Assembly (NCBI GenBank): GCA_014584695.1
Contig: JACTMI010000041.1
Location: 1-64,000, forward strand
Length of the DNA: 64,000 bases
Direction: 5' to 3'
DNA from: Acidobacteriota bacterium
GTDB taxonomy: Bacteria > Acidobacteriota > Thermoanaerobaculia > Multivoradales > JAGPDF01
This document shows, in pieces, positions 47,265 to 56,837 of the stretch. The notes below the pieces were generated by a model. That model was given only the letters and a program-made list of their open reading frames with translations, made no database searches and was not told where the DNA came from. How positions within the stretch are numbered: the first letter of the stretch is position 1; every line of letters starts with the position of its first letter. A program made the translations under genes and the position numbers.

Positions 47265-48366
47265 CGTCGCCGCTGCCGGTGTCGATGACGCCGCGGCCGC
47301 CGGCGTCGCCGATCTCGGCGACGAACTCGCCCCTGCGCTTCGTGAGCCGCGTCGCCGGCAAGTCGACGTCGATGTCGCCGCTGCCGGTCGACACCGCCAG
47401 CCTGAGGCCCGGCAGGCGGGACATCGTGAGCGCGACGTCGCCGCTGCCGGTGTCGATCTTGAGGTCGCGGACCGCCGAGAAGTCGCCGGCGAGCCGGACC
47501 GAACCGGAGCCGGTGTCGGCGTGGACCAGCGCGCCGGCCACCAGGTCGCGCCCGACGATGTCGCCGGAGCCGGTGTCGGCGTCGATCGAGCCGCGGACCG
47601 CGACGAGCTCCACTCGGCCCGAGCCCGTGTCGGCGGCGACGAGTGACCCCTCGGTCCGCTCGATGCGGACGTCCCCGGAGCCGGTGTCGGCTGAGACGTC
47701 GCCGCGATGGTCGGAGATGGTGACCCCGCCCGAACCGGTGTCGGCGACCAGCCGGCCGCGGCCCTCCCGGGCGCGGATCTCGCCCGAGGAGGTGTCGAAC
47801 GTCTGGTCACCGACGATGCCCTCCGCGTCGAGGTTGCCGACCGCGTTGCGCACCTTCACCGCGACGCCGCGGGGAACCTCGATCCGCAGGTCGACGTAGA
47901 GCACCGGCGCGTCGCTCGCGGGGCGGCCGACGACCGCCACGCGCCGGCCGAGATAGGTGAAGCTCGAGCTGCCGAAGTCGAGCCAGGCGAAGGGCCAGGG
48001 AATCTCCCCGGACTTTCCTCGGGCCGGGTAGCAGAAGCGCCGGTACTCGTCGGGATAGCGGAGCCGGACCACGGTCCGGTCGCCGCGCCGGTCGACTTCG
48101 ACCTCGAGCTTCTCGGCGAGCGCCCGGGCCGCGGCGGCCGAGCCGGCTTCCGAAACCACCGTGCCGGTGACGCGGACCTCGCCTCCGGCGGCCGGCCGGA
48201 CGATGACCGCCCCGGCGAGATTCTCGACTTCGAACGCGCGGGATTCGGCGAAGGTGCTCTCGATGGGTCGTTCGTGACGCGCGGCTTGGATCCCCGGGGC
48301 GCAGCCCAGGCTCGCGAACAGGGCAGCGGCGACGACCAGCGCCGGCCGCGGAATCGATCGGGTCAT
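47242..48366 (-). CDS. DUF4097 beta-helix protein with nine DTGSGD-type repeats
   Basis: 374 residues. A signal peptide ends near SLGCAP (possible lipoprotein). The N-terminal half holds a DUF4097 entry region (ESRAFEVENLAGAVIVRPA); the second half repeats DTGSGD-type turns nine times (DTSSGE, DTGSGG, DTGSGD, DTGSGR and others) every 18-25 residues, predicting a right-handed beta-solenoid. DUF4097 proteins are often envelope-stress or adhesin-like and linked to sigma/anti-sigma systems. ATG 48366 has GAGAGGAG upstream. Function is unknown. Confidence 0.87.
   Translation of the reverse strand: MTRSIPRPALVVAAALFASLGCAPGIQAARHERPIESTFAESRAFEVENLAGAVIVRPAAGGEVRVTGTVVSEAGSAAAARALAEKLEVEVDRRGDRTVVRLRYPDEYRRFCYPARGKSGEIPWPFAWLDFGSSSFTYLGRRVAVVGRPASDAPVLYVDLRIEVPRGVAVKVRNAVGNLDAEGIVGDQTFDTSSGEIRAREGRGRLVADTGSGGVTISDHRGDVSADTGSGDVRIERTEGSLVAADTGSGRVELVAVRGSIDADTGSGDIVGRDLVAGALVHADTGSGSVRLAGDFSAVRDLKIDTGSGDVALTMSRLPGLRLAVSTGSGDIDVDLPATRLTKRRGEFVAEIGDAGGRGVIDTGSGDVRIRTSP
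47266..47800 (-). repeat. Coding tandem repeat encoding DTGSGD turns
   Basis: The plus-strand word GTCGCCGCTGCCGGTGTC and close variants recur at 55-75 base intervals (for example 47266-47283 and 47436-47453). They encode the DTGSGD turns of the DUF4097 protein. High DNA identity between copies makes unequal recombination plausible. Confidence 0.75.
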
Positions 48367-48478
48367 GGCGGACTCTCCTCTCGAGCAGGGGCCAGAGGAG
48401 CCCCCACGGAGACTTCTACTGGGCGGCGCGCCGGAAGTTTCGCCGCGGTCGGGAACGAGGGTTCGGGCCCCGCCTTGT

Positions 48479-48484
48479 TATCCT
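48479..48484 (+). promoter_or_regulatory. -10 box TATCCT for pssA, leaderless type
   Basis: TATCCT ends eight bases before GTG 48493 with no ribosome site in between. It lies in the 126-base divergent gap between the DUF4097 gene and pssA. Confidence 0.45.
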
Positions 48485-48492
48485 CGCTCGCC

Positions 48493-49206
48493 GTGACCCG
48501 TCGTCCCCCGTCCTGGCGCTTCGTGGTGCCCAATCTGGTCACCTCGGCCAACATCGCGCTCGGTTTCTGTGCCGTGCTCGCCGCGGCGCAGGGCCGCTAC
48601 GACCTGGCGGTCCACCTCTTGGTGGCCGCCATCTTCTGCGACCTCCTCGATGGCCAGCTCGCCCGGCGACTCGGCGGCACGAGCCGGTTCGGCCAGCAGC
48701 TCGACAGCCTCTCGGACGTCCTGTCGTTCGGCGCGGCGCCGGCCTTTCTCGTCCACGCGGCGCTGCTGCACGAGCTGGGTCCCTGGGGCGTCGCCAGCGC
48801 GGTCGTCTACCTGATGGCGGGCGCGCTGCGGCTGGCGCGATTCAACGTCACCTCCGACGCGCACGCCAAGGAGTCACGGACCACCGGCGTGCCGATCCCG
48901 ATCGCCGCCGGCTACGCCATGGCGGTGGTGCTGATGCGCGACCGGATCGACGCCTGGTCCGGCGCCGCGGTGATCGTCGCGATGGCGCTGTTGATGGTGT
49001 CGCGGGTGCGGCTGCCGCAGCTGCGGGGCAGCACCCTGGTCACCTGGATGCTGCTCGTCGGCATCGTCAACTACCTCGCCGTCGTGGCACGGCCTGGCTG
49101 GCCGACGGTGGGGTGGTGGAACCTCTGGAACGCGCTGATCCTCGCCGCCGCCTGGCTGAGCGAGCGGGCCGCGCGGCGCCGACCGCCGGCGATCGAAGCG
49201 CCCTGA
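48493..49206 (+). CDS. pssA: CDP-diacylglycerol--serine O-phosphatidyltransferase
   Basis: 237 residues, about seven membrane helices. The CDP-alcohol phosphotransferase signature D53-G-x2-A-R-x8-G-x3-D71-x3-D75 is complete, and NLVTSANIALGF and RLARFNVTS match the PssA subfamily of membrane type II enzymes. It makes phosphatidylserine, precursor of phosphatidylethanolamine; a decarboxylase gene is not in the window. GTG 48493 is the only start that keeps the conserved FVVPNLVT segment with a short N-terminus. Confidence 0.93.
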   Translation: MTRRPPSWRFVVPNLVTSANIALGFCAVLAAAQGRYDLAVHLLVAAIFCDLLDGQLARRLGGTSRFGQQLDSLSDVLSFGAAPAFLVHAALLHELGPWGVASAVVYLMAGALRLARFNVTSDAHAKESRTTGVPIPIAAGYAMAVVLMRDRIDAWSGAAVIVAMALLMVSRVRLPQLRGSTLVTWMLLVGIVNYLAVVARPGWPTVGWWNLWNALILAAAWLSERAARRRPPAIEAP

Positions 49207-49297
49207 CGGCCCTGCTCCGCGGCCTTCCGACGGCGATTGGCTCGCCACGCGGGATCCTGTACCCTGGAGCGGCAGTTACCGGGAAAGGAGCCCCATC

Positions 49298-49501
49298 ATG
49301 TCCGTCGCCAAGATCGTCGAGCTGACCGCGTCCTCGCCGAAGAGCTTCGAGCACGCCGTCGAAGTTGGCATCACCCGCGCCGAGAAGACCCTGGACAAGG
49401 TCACCGGGGCCTGGATCTCGGAGCAGAAGGTGGTCGTCGAAGGGGGCAAGATCCGCGAGTACCGGGTCACCATGCGGGTGACGTTCCTGCTCAAGGACTG
49501 A
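49298..49501 (+). CDS. Dodecin family flavin-storage protein
   Basis: 67 residues. The sequence [20 protein letters not shown], then [20 protein letters not shown] and [16 protein letters not shown] is a canonical dodecin, a dodecameric shell that binds flavins between tryptophans (W40). ATG 49298 has AAAGGAG eight bases upstream, a strong ribosome site. It stands alone between pssA and the thioredoxin-like gene, and is followed by a strong hairpin. Confidence 0.95.
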   Translation: MSVAKIVELTASSPKSFEHAVEVGITRAEKTLDKVTGAWISEQKVVVEGGKIREYRVTMRVTFLLKD

Positions 49502-49518
49502 GCGCCGAGGCTCCGGAC

Positions 49519-49553
49519 CGGGGCGCTCGACGCCGCTCGCGTCGGGCGCCCCG
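49519..49553 (+). terminator. 14-bp GC hairpin after dodecin gene
   Basis: CGGGGCGCTCGACG (49519-49532), seven-base loop, CGTCGGGCGCCCCG (49540-49553); one G-T pair. It starts 18 bases after the dodecin stop. No T-run follows, so it would act as a U-less terminator or 3'-end stabiliser. Confidence 0.5.
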
Positions 49554-49579
49554 CCGTCGCGATCGTCCGGGTCCACGCC

Positions 49580-49585
49580 TAGAAT
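49580..49585 (+). promoter_or_regulatory. -10 box TAGAAT for the DUF255 gene, leaderless type
   Basis: TAGAAT ends seven bases before ATG 49593, with no Shine-Dalgarno in the gap. An overlapping ATG at 49584 is part of the box and an unlikely start. Confidence 0.5.
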
Positions 49586-49592
49586 GCCGGCG

Positions 49593-51863
49593 ATGAGCGA
49601 CTCGACCCCGCCCGCTCGACCCGCCAACCGCCTGGCGCGCGAGAGCTCGCCCTACCTGTTGCTGCACGCCCACAATCCCGTCGACTGGTATCCGTGGGGG
49701 CCCGAGGCGATCGCTCGCGCCCGGGCGGAGGACAAGCCGATCTTCCTGTCGGTCGGCTACTCGACCTGCTACTGGTGTCACGTCATGGAGCGCGAGTCGT
49801 TCTCGGATCCCGCCATCGCGGCCGAGATGAACCGCAGCTTCGTCAACGTCAAGGTCGATCGCGAGGAGCGCCCCGATCTCGACGAGATCTACATGCTGGC
49901 GACGCAGATGCTGGCCGGCCAGGGCGGCTGGCCGAACTCGGTGTTCCTGACCCCGCAGCTCGAGCCCTTCTTCGCCGGCACCTACTTCCCGCCCGAGGAC
50001 CGCTGGGGGCGGCCCGGCTTTCCGACCGTGCTGGCCTCGATGCTCCATGCCTGGCGGGAGCGGCGCGCCGAGGTCGAGGCCCAGGCGGCCGAGCTCGCCG
50101 CGGGGATTCGCCACCATCTGGCCGAGGTCCCGGCCGAAGCCGGACCGCTGCCGGGCGCGGAGCTCGCCGCGACCGCCGTGGACCGGTTGCGGGAGCGTTT
50201 CGACGGCACCCACGGTGGCTTCGGCGAGGCGCCGAAGTTCCCGTCACCAGCGAACTTCTGGCTGCTCGGCGAGCTCGCCGCGCAGCGCGCCGATGCCGGC
50301 CTGATGCTGGAGGCAACGCTCGGGGCGATGGCGCGGGGCGGCATCTTCGACCAGATCGGCGGCGGCTTTCACCGCTACGCCACCGACCGCGAGTGGAAGG
50401 TCCCGCACTTCGAGAAGATGCTCTACGACAACGGCCTGCTGCTCGAGACCTACGCGCGCGAGCACGGCCGCACGGGGGACCCGGAGCCGGCGCGGACCGC
50501 GCTCGCGGTCGCCGCGTTCCTGGCTCGGGAGATGCGGGCGCCGTTGGGCGCCTTCTGGTCGGCGATCGACGCCGAGACGGAGGGCCGCGAAGGGATCTAC
50601 TACGTCTGGAGGCGCGCCGAGCTCGACGCCGTGCTCGGGGGCGAGGACGCCGACTTCCTGGCGCCGATCCTGGGCTTCGCCGGCGAGCCCTTCTTCGAGG
50701 AGCACCACTACGTGCTCCACCTGCCCAGAGCGCTCGAGGTCGTGGCGCGCGAGCGGCGGATGAGCCGCGAGCACCTGCTGGCGGAGATCTCGCCGCTGAT
50801 GCAGCGCCTGCTCGACGGGCGTTCCCGGCGGCCCCGACCGGCGACCGACGACAAGATCCTGGCCGATTGGAACGGCACCGCGATCGCCGGCTTGGCGACC
50901 GCCGGCAGGCTGCTCCAGCGGCCCGAGCTGGTGGCGCAGGCCGCGCGCGCCGCCGACTTCGTGCTCACCGCGCTGCGGGCCGAGGACGGGACCCTGCGCC
51001 ATGCCTACCGCGGTGGCGGCGCCCGCATTCCGGCGTTCCTCTCCGACTATGCCTTCCTGATCCACGGTCTGCTCCGCCTCGACGAGGCCGGCCCCGACCC
51101 GCGCTGGCGGGCCGCCGCGTCCGAGCTCGCCACCGAGATGGCGCGGCGGCTCGAGGCGCCGGCCGGGGGCTTCTTCAACGCGGCCGATGCGCCCGATCTG
51201 CTGTTCCGGGGCAAAGAGGTGTTCGACGGCGCGTTGCCGGCGGCCAATCCCGTCGCCGCCCTGGGGTTGCTCGACCTCGCTCGCCGGACGGGGGAGCCTC
51301 GATTCGCCGAGACCGCGGAACGGTCCCTGCGTGCCTTCGCGCCCTTGGCCCAGCGGCACCCCGACGGCGCGCGCGCGTTGGCCGTCGCCTTGGCCCGCTG
51401 CGAGGCGCTGGCGAAGTCGGCCGAGGCCGATCTCCTGGCTCGACCGGCGCGGCCCCGAGACGAGAACCTGGCGGCGACCGCTGTCGCCGCCCTCGATCGG
51501 GAGGCGTCGGCGGCCGTCGAGGCGCGGCTGGACCTCGGAGCGGCCGCGCCGGACGGCTGGCGTGAGCTCACGCTCCATCTGCAGGTGCGACCGGGCTGGC
51601 GCCTGAGCTCTCCGAGTGGACCCGCCGCGGCGGCCGCGCTGCGGATCGACGCCATCGCCGCCGAGGTCGACGGGCTCGCGATCCCCGACGCCTTGCCGTC
51701 GTCGCCGGGCGAGGCCCACGGGCTCGCGGGCCACCTCGAGCTGCGCGGGCGCGTGCGGGCGGTCCCTTCGAGCCGGGCCCCGGCGATCGCCCTGCGGTTC
51801 CGCCCCTGCGCCGGCGACCGCTGCCTGCCGGAGCAGCGGCTCGAGCTGCCGCTGCCGGGTTGA
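49593..51863 (+). CDS. DUF255 thioredoxin-domain protein (YyaL/SPATA20-like)
   Basis: 756 residues. An N-terminal thioredoxin-like DUF255 domain with active-site C59-Y-W-C62 ([12 protein letters not shown]) is followed by an (alpha/alpha)6 barrel resembling N-acylglucosamine 2-epimerases and glycosidases ([45 protein letters not shown]). The C-terminal ~150 residues are a poorly conserved beta domain with [12 protein letters not shown], resembling DsbD-like N-terminal modules. There is no signal peptide. Proteins of this architecture are widespread but biochemically unassigned. The start is supported by the upstream TAGAAT box. Confidence 0.93.
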   Translation: MSDSTPPARPANRLARESSPYLLLHAHNPVDWYPWGPEAIARARAEDKPIFLSVGYSTCYWCHVMERESFSDPAIAAEMNRSFVNVKVDREERPDLDEIYMLATQMLAGQGGWPNSVFLTPQLEPFFAGTYFPPEDRWGRPGFPTVLASMLHAWRERRAEVEAQAAELAAGIRHHLAEVPAEAGPLPGAELAATAVDRLRERFDGTHGGFGEAPKFPSPANFWLLGELAAQRADAGLMLEATLGAMARGGIFDQIGGGFHRYATDREWKVPHFEKMLYDNGLLLETYAREHGRTGDPEPARTALAVAAFLAREMRAPLGAFWSAIDAETEGREGIYYVWRRAELDAVLGGEDADFLAPILGFAGEPFFEEHHYVLHLPRALEVVARERRMSREHLLAEISPLMQRLLDGRSRRPRPATDDKILADWNGTAIAGLATAGRLLQRPELVAQAARAADFVLTALRAEDGTLRHAYRGGGARIPAFLSDYAFLIHGLLRLDEAGPDPRWRAAASELATEMARRLEAPAGGFFNAADAPDLLFRGKEVFDGALPAANPVAALGLLDLARRTGEPRFAETAERSLRAFAPLAQRHPDGARALAVALARCEALAKSAEADLLARPARPRDENLAATAVAALDREASAAVEARLDLGAAAPDGWRELTLHLQVRPGWRLSSPSGPAAAAALRIDAIAAEVDGLAIPDALPSSPGEAHGLAGHLELRGRVRAVPSSRAPAIALRFRPCAGDRCLPEQRLELPLPG

Positions 51864-51918
51864 CCGCGGGGCGCTTGCGGCGGTGCACGGGCTCGGACAG
51901 GATCGGGCCCCGCCGCCG

Positions 51919-52836
51919 ATGAGCTCAGATTCCTCAGCCACCTCGACCGCCGCGGCCACGGAGGCGCGCTGGATCCGCCGGCCGCGCGCGATCTTGCGCT
52001 TCGTCCTGGCCGCCGCGGTCACCCTGCCCTGCTACCTGCTGGCGCTGGTGGCGGCGCTCCTGCTGTCGCCGTGGCCGCGGGCGCGGGTGCGGGTCCAGGG
52101 CCTGGCCTTCCGCCTCTGGAGCCGCGGTCTCTGTCGCGCCCTGGGGGTGCGGGTCCGGGTCGAGGGGCCGCCGCCACGCCCGCCTTTCGTGCTGGTGTCG
52201 AATCACTGCTCCTACCTCGACATCGTCGTCCTCGGCACCCAGCTGCCGTGCGTCTTCGTCGCCAAGGCCGAGATCGACGGCTGGCCGCTGTTCGGCGCCC
52301 TCTGCCGCGCGGTCAACACGATCTTCATCGACCGCAAGGCCAAGCGCCAGCTCCACCGGGTGCTCGAGCGGATCGAGACGACGCTCGCCGCGGGGCAGGG
52401 CGTGGTGCTCTTTCCGGAAGGGACCTCGGGTGCGGGCCACGCGGTGCTGCCTTTCCGCTCGCCGCTGCTCGAGCTGCCAGCCAAGCTCGGCCGGCCGGTG
52501 CACTGGGCGACGCTCGGATACCAGGCGCCTCCCGGCGGCCCGCCGACCCATCTAGCGGTCAGCTGGTGGGGGGAGATGCCGCTCGGCCCGCACCTGTGGC
52601 AGCTGCTGCAGCTGTCCTGGATCGACGCGCGCTTGAGGTTGGGGAGCGAGCCGGTCGCCGCGGCCGACCGGAAGCAGCTCGCCGAAGAGCTGCACGCCCG
52701 AGTTGCGGCCGGCTTCGAGCCGGTGGCGGAAGCGGCCGAGATCGAGCGGCTGGAGGAGCTGAAGCGAACGAACCCCGCCGCGCTCCCACGCGTGCTGCGC
52801 CGCGCCCGACCGGTCCCGCCAGCGGGGCCGAGCTGA
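51919..52836 (+). CDS. 1-acyl-sn-glycerol-3-phosphate acyltransferase family (PlsC/OlsA-like)
   Basis: 305 residues. Catalytic HX4D is H96-CSYL-D101, followed by the glycerol-phosphate site segment VFVAKAEIDGWPLFG, the FPEGTS motif and VHWATLGY. One N-terminal membrane helix (FVLAAAVTLPCYLLALVAALLL) anchors it. It acylates lysophosphatidate, or lyso-ornithine lipid if it is an OlsA; an OlsB-like gene lies 5 kb downstream. ATG 51919. The last 278 bases are overlapped on the other strand by the glycosyltransferase frame. Confidence 0.92.
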   Translation: MSSDSSATSTAAATEARWIRRPRAILRFVLAAAVTLPCYLLALVAALLLSPWPRARVRVQGLAFRLWSRGLCRALGVRVRVEGPPPRPPFVLVSNHCSYLDIVVLGTQLPCVFVAKAEIDGWPLFGALCRAVNTIFIDRKAKRQLHRVLERIETTLAAGQGVVLFPEGTSGAGHAVLPFRSPLLELPAKLGRPVHWATLGYQAPPGGPPTHLAVSWWGEMPLGPHLWQLLQLSWIDARLRLGSEPVAAADRKQLAEELHARVAAGFEPVAEAAEIERLEELKRTNPAALPRVLRRARPVPPAGPS

Positions 52837-54499
52837 GCTCGGCGGGTTCCTCGGTGGGACAGTCCGCCCCCGGGCCCGTGCGGCGAAAGAGCCGGATCGG
52901 CGGATCGATCTCCGTCAGGTTGCTCAGCACGCCGCGGTAGTCGATCACCCTGCGGGCGAGCGAGCGCCGTTCGACGGGAACCGCCTCGAAGCCGCACTCG
53001 CCAGCGGCCAGACGGCGCGCCAGGGTGGCGAGAGCGAATTCGCCCAAGTCGGCGGCCGGCACCGCGACGTACTCGAAGCTCGCCAGATCGGCGGGCGCGA
53101 CGCGATCGCCGCGGCGGACCGGCTTCAGCTCGAAGCCGTGAATCGTCCGCACCTCCCGCACGAAGGCGACGGCACGGCTCGAGCCCCGGGTGGCGCGCTC
53201 GACTTCGCGCCGCCGGTCGCCGACCATGTCGGAGTCGACGGCGATGCCGCGCCAGAGCGAGAAAGCGACGGCCGCTCCGAACAGCGACCACCCCGCCCAG
53301 AGCAGCGCCCGCTGTCCGCGCAGTCGCCCCAGAGAGGTCGCGAGTCCGACCCCGGCGACCACGCTGAGCACCAGGCAGACCGGCAGCAGGAACCGGTCGT
53401 AGTGGAACCTCAAGGGCGCGATCGAGATCAGGTAGTAGGAGAGCGGGAAAAGCAGCAGCGACAGGGTGCGGCGGGCCCGCGGAGCTCGCCGCCGGAGAGC
53501 CGCCGACGCCAGGGCGGCGAGCCCGAGGCCCACGGCGATCGAGGCCGCGGTGCCGAAGCAGAACACCAGGTGTTTGCCGGCCAGGCGCGCGAGGTCCAGT
53601 TGCCCGCCGAGCCCCGTCGCCACGAAAGCGAATCGATCCGGAGCGTCGCCGAGCACGGCGAGATGCGCCGCGAGCCAACCGCCACCCGAGAGCAGGCGAT
53701 AGCTCGCCGCCGCGCCGAGCAGCCCCGCGGCCAGCGGGACCCACAGACGACGGTCCTCGAGCGTCGCGACCGGGGCGAGCCAGGCCGGTCGACTCCGGTC
53801 GCGCAGCGCGCGGGAGTGTTCCTGGTACACCAGGCCAGCGACCCAGAGCCCAGGGAGGGCGAACAGTCCCAACGTCTGGTCTTTGGTGAGCGCGGCGCAG
53901 GCGGCCGGAAGCGCGAAACCGAGCGTCGCGCCGAGGGTCGGGCGAGCCGCCAGGCGGACGAAACCGTGCAGCGCGAGCGCGACCCAGAACAGCGACGGCG
54001 CGTCGAGATTGGTCGTCTTCGCGTAGTAGACCTGGGGCAGCACGGCCAGCCAGAGCCCGCTCGCGGCGAGCGCGGCGGAGCGGCCGGCGAGGCGGCCAGC
54101 GCTGCGCTGCACGAGCCAGAGCGTGACGAGCGCCAGCGCGACGGAGAGCCAGCGTCCGGCCAGCAGCTGTGGGCGCGCGAGCGCGCCAGCGCCGCTGGCG
54201 CCGAGGCGCTCGCCGCACCAGCCGACCGCGCGGTAGAGCGGCGCGAGCAGATCCCGGTGGAGCAGAGGGTACTTGGCGGGCCACGAGACGCCGTCGCGGT
54301 AGGGCTGGGCGAGGACGGCCGCCGGCGTCAGCTCGTCCCAGCTCCAGAGCGGCCCGTCGCCGATGCCCCAGCCGATGCCCGCCGCGTAGAGCGGCAGCGC
54401 CACCGCCATCGGCAGCCAGTCGAGCCAGCGGGCCCGGCGGGGCGCGGCGCGGTGGCGCCCCGAGGCCGGCGCGAGCTCTGGACGGGGCGGAGCGGCCAT
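52559..54499 (-). CDS. GT39-like membrane glycosyltransferase; 3' end antisense to plsC-like gene
   Basis: 646 residues as the frame stands. Ten or so hydrophobic helices, an acidic WSWDELTP in the first loop (the catalytic D-E of the PMT/ArnT-type GT-C fold), YYAKTTNLDAPSLFWVALAL and LTKDQTLGLF are typical of dolichyl-phosphate-mannose-type transferases using polyprenyl-phosphate sugars. A soluble C-terminal domain follows to about residue 550. The final ~95 residues, rich in Arg/Ala/Pro, are antisense to the plsC-like gene and look like read-through of a GC-rich frame. ATG 54499 lies 35 bases after the vWA gene stop. Confidence 0.8.
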   Translation of the reverse strand: MAAPPRPELAPASGRHRAAPRRARWLDWLPMAVALPLYAAGIGWGIGDGPLWSWDELTPAAVLAQPYRDGVSWPAKYPLLHRDLLAPLYRAVGWCGERLGASGAGALARPQLLAGRWLSVALALVTLWLVQRSAGRLAGRSAALAASGLWLAVLPQVYYAKTTNLDAPSLFWVALALHGFVRLAARPTLGATLGFALPAACAALTKDQTLGLFALPGLWVAGLVYQEHSRALRDRSRPAWLAPVATLEDRRLWVPLAAGLLGAAASYRLLSGGGWLAAHLAVLGDAPDRFAFVATGLGGQLDLARLAGKHLVFCFGTAASIAVGLGLAALASAALRRRAPRARRTLSLLLFPLSYYLISIAPLRFHYDRFLLPVCLVLSVVAGVGLATSLGRLRGQRALLWAGWSLFGAAVAFSLWRGIAVDSDMVGDRRREVERATRGSSRAVAFVREVRTIHGFELKPVRRGDRVAPADLASFEYVAVPAADLGEFALATLARRLAAGECGFEAVPVERRSLARRVIDYRGVLSNLTEIDPPIRLFRRTGPGADCPTEEPAELSSAPLAGPVGRGAARVGARRGSFASAPPAARSRPLPPPARSRPQLGRAALRRAASGRPRRPARSPTSSARRSRTAAAAATGAGRAASPPTS

Positions 54500-54533
54500 G
54501 CGGATCGCCGCGCAGCCTACTCCGAACCGCTCC

Positions 54534-56837
54534 TCAGTCGTCCGCGGGCGCCGACTCGGCCGCCAACCTGGCGGCGCGACGGACCAGCGCCTCGAGCTCG
54601 GCGATGCCGGCGTCGCCGCGCTGATCGAGCAGCAGCGCGCGCGCCGCCCGCTCGAGCTCCCGCCAGCTCCCCTCGCGGGCGTGGGCAGAGCCCTTGAGCC
54701 GCTCGGCGAGCTCGGCCGCCACCGCCGACAGGCGCAGGTCGCGCGTGGCGCGCTCGAACGAGCGGTTGAGGTCGGCGACGGACAGCTCCTGGCTCGCCTC
54801 GGCGATGCGGCCGTGGTCGGCGCTCTGCCAGCGCAGGCGCAGGGTGGCGACGCGATCCCGGCCGCGCGCGCCCTCGCGCAGCCGGACCTCGTAGAGCGCG
54901 GTGGCCGCGTGGCCGGCGCCGATTTCGCCGGCGTCGATCGCGTCGTTGCGGAAGTCGCGGTCGGCGACGTCGCGGTTCTCGTAGCCGAGCAGCCGCCAGC
55001 GCTCGACCACCTCCGGGTCGAACTCCACCTGCACCCTGGCGTCCTTGGCGACGGTCTGGAGCGTGCCGGTCAGGTTCTCGACGAAGACGCGGCGCGCTTC
55101 GTCGAGGGCGTCGACGTAGTGGTACGTGCCGTCGCCCTGGTTGGCCAGCTGCTCCATCAGGGCGTCGTTGTAGTTGCCCATGCCGAAGCCGACCGTGGTC
55201 AGCTCGATGCCGCGCCGCGCCTCGTCGCCGATCCGGCGCAGGATCGCCTCCGGACCGGTGGCGCCGACGTTGGCGACGCCGTCGGAGCAGAGGATCACGC
55301 GGTTGATCGCGCCCGAACGGAAGCCGCGGTCGGCCAGGTCGTAGCCGAGCCGCAGTCCCTCCTCGGCGTTGGTCGAGCCTTCGGGCGCCAGCCGCGCGAT
55401 CGCGTCTCGAACCGCCTCCAGGTCACTGGTGTGGGAGAGCAGCACGCGTCCCCGCGAGCCGTAGACCACCAGCCCGACGCGGTCGTCCGGGCGCAGCTCG
55501 TCGAGCAGCATGCCGAGCGCGCGCTTCACCAGATCGAGCCGGTTCTCGCGCGCCATCGAGCCCGAGACGTCGACGACGAAGGTGAGGACGGCGCTCTTGC
55601 GCTCGGTGGCATCGACCTCGCGCGCTTTGACCGCGAAGCGGAGCAGGCGGTAGCGCTCGCCCGGCGCGAAGGGCGAAGGCGCTCCCTCGGCGGTGAGGGA
55701 GAACTCGCCCCGCCGCGGCGCCGGATCTTCGTAGCGCTGGGCGTTGACGAACTCCTCGACCCGGATCGCCTCCGGCGGCGGCAACAGGCCACGGTCGAGG
55801 TAGGAGCGCGCGAGCGTGTACGAGCCGGTGTCGACGTCGAGCGCGAAGGTCGACAGCCGGTCTTCCGTGGAGTCGACGAAGGGGTTCGTTCCCACCGACC
55901 GGAAGTACATGGCGTCGGCGCGACGGCCCGAGGTCTCGTCGCCACGGCCGCGGCGGTCCGGCTCGAGCGAGCCGGCCGCGGGTGGAGCGGCTCGAGGCTC
56001 CGCAACGCTGGCGCCGGCGCGAGCTTCCTGGGGCGGCCGTGCGCGCTCGAGCGCCGAGCGCGCCTTGCCGGTGACAACTCGCTGCTCTACCGGCAGCAGC
56101 GGTTCGCCGGCGGAGCTCAGGCCTCCGCGGTCGACGGGCCGGGGCGCGGTCGCGGTGGCCGGCGCGGCCGGCGCCGACTGCTCTCGGCGCTTCGCGCCTT
56201 CGGCCGCGGTGGCAACCCGGGCGCTGTCTTCCATAGATGGGGTCGCGGCCTCGAGCCCCCTGGCGAGGTCTCGGCGCTCCTCGCCAGAGGAGCCGCGAGG
56301 AGGCGCAGCTTCCATGCCTCCGGTCTCGTGGACTCGCCGAGCTGCTCCATCGGAGCTTCCCTTCTCTGGAGCTTCTTGGCTTCCCGCCTCGGAAGCCACG
56401 AGCGCCCGGCTCGGATCCGGCTCCGAGCCGGCACGGTTCGGGATTTCCACTGGAGAGGCTTCTGGGGCTTCGGAGATCAGGCGGGACGGGACTTCCGGAG
56501 CGTCGGCGAGGACCTCGGTGGCCGGGGCGCTCGGGGTGATCTGCGGGCCGGGCGCTTCGGCGGGCGGCCGTGTCGCGAGCTGCCAGGCGAGCAGGCCGCC
56601 CAAGGAGGCGACGGCGAGTGAAGCGGCCAGCCTGAGCGGAAAGTGGCGGGATGGCGGCGCGGCAGGATCCGGCTCGAGCGCGTGGGGCTGCGCCGCGGGA
56701 GTTGCCGTCGCGCTGCCGAGCTCCTCGGGGATTCCCGCCCGGAGCTTCTCCAGCAGGTCGGCGGGCGGCGGTGGGGTGGGGAGCGCGCGGAGCTCCTCCT
56801 CGAGCTTGCGGCGGGTGGTTCGGTTGGGGCGGTTCAT
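54534..56837 (-). CDS. von Willebrand factor A (YfbK-type) protein coupled to ECF sigma factor
   Basis: 767 residues. A short cytosolic head, one membrane helix at ~68-90 (LRLAASLAVASLGGLLAWQLA), a ~200-residue Pro/Ala/Glu-rich periplasmic linker, a YfbK-type vWF region with FALDVDTGSYTLARSYL, a vWA domain with MIDAS DVSGS (near residue 420), GSTNAEEG and CSDGVAN, and a C-terminal DUF3520-like part. ATG 56837 overlaps the sigma-factor stop (TGATG), so the pair is co-translated and the head may act as the anti-sigma domain; this is inference. Confidence 0.9.
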   Translation of the reverse strand: MNRPNRTTRRKLEEELRALPTPPPPADLLEKLRAGIPEELGSATATPAAQPHALEPDPAAPPSRHFPLRLAASLAVASLGGLLAWQLATRPPAEAPGPQITPSAPATEVLADAPEVPSRLISEAPEASPVEIPNRAGSEPDPSRALVASEAGSQEAPEKGSSDGAARRVHETGGMEAAPPRGSSGEERRDLARGLEAATPSMEDSARVATAAEGAKRREQSAPAAPATATAPRPVDRGGLSSAGEPLLPVEQRVVTGKARSALERARPPQEARAGASVAEPRAAPPAAGSLEPDRRGRGDETSGRRADAMYFRSVGTNPFVDSTEDRLSTFALDVDTGSYTLARSYLDRGLLPPPEAIRVEEFVNAQRYEDPAPRRGEFSLTAEGAPSPFAPGERYRLLRFAVKAREVDATERKSAVLTFVVDVSGSMARENRLDLVKRALGMLLDELRPDDRVGLVVYGSRGRVLLSHTSDLEAVRDAIARLAPEGSTNAEEGLRLGYDLADRGFRSGAINRVILCSDGVANVGATGPEAILRRIGDEARRGIELTTVGFGMGNYNDALMEQLANQGDGTYHYVDALDEARRVFVENLTGTLQTVAKDARVQVEFDPEVVERWRLLGYENRDVADRDFRNDAIDAGEIGAGHAATALYEVRLREGARGRDRVATLRLRWQSADHGRIAEASQELSVADLNRSFERATRDLRLSAVAAELAERLKGSAHAREGSWRELERAARALLLDQRGDAGIAELEALVRRAARLAAESAPADD

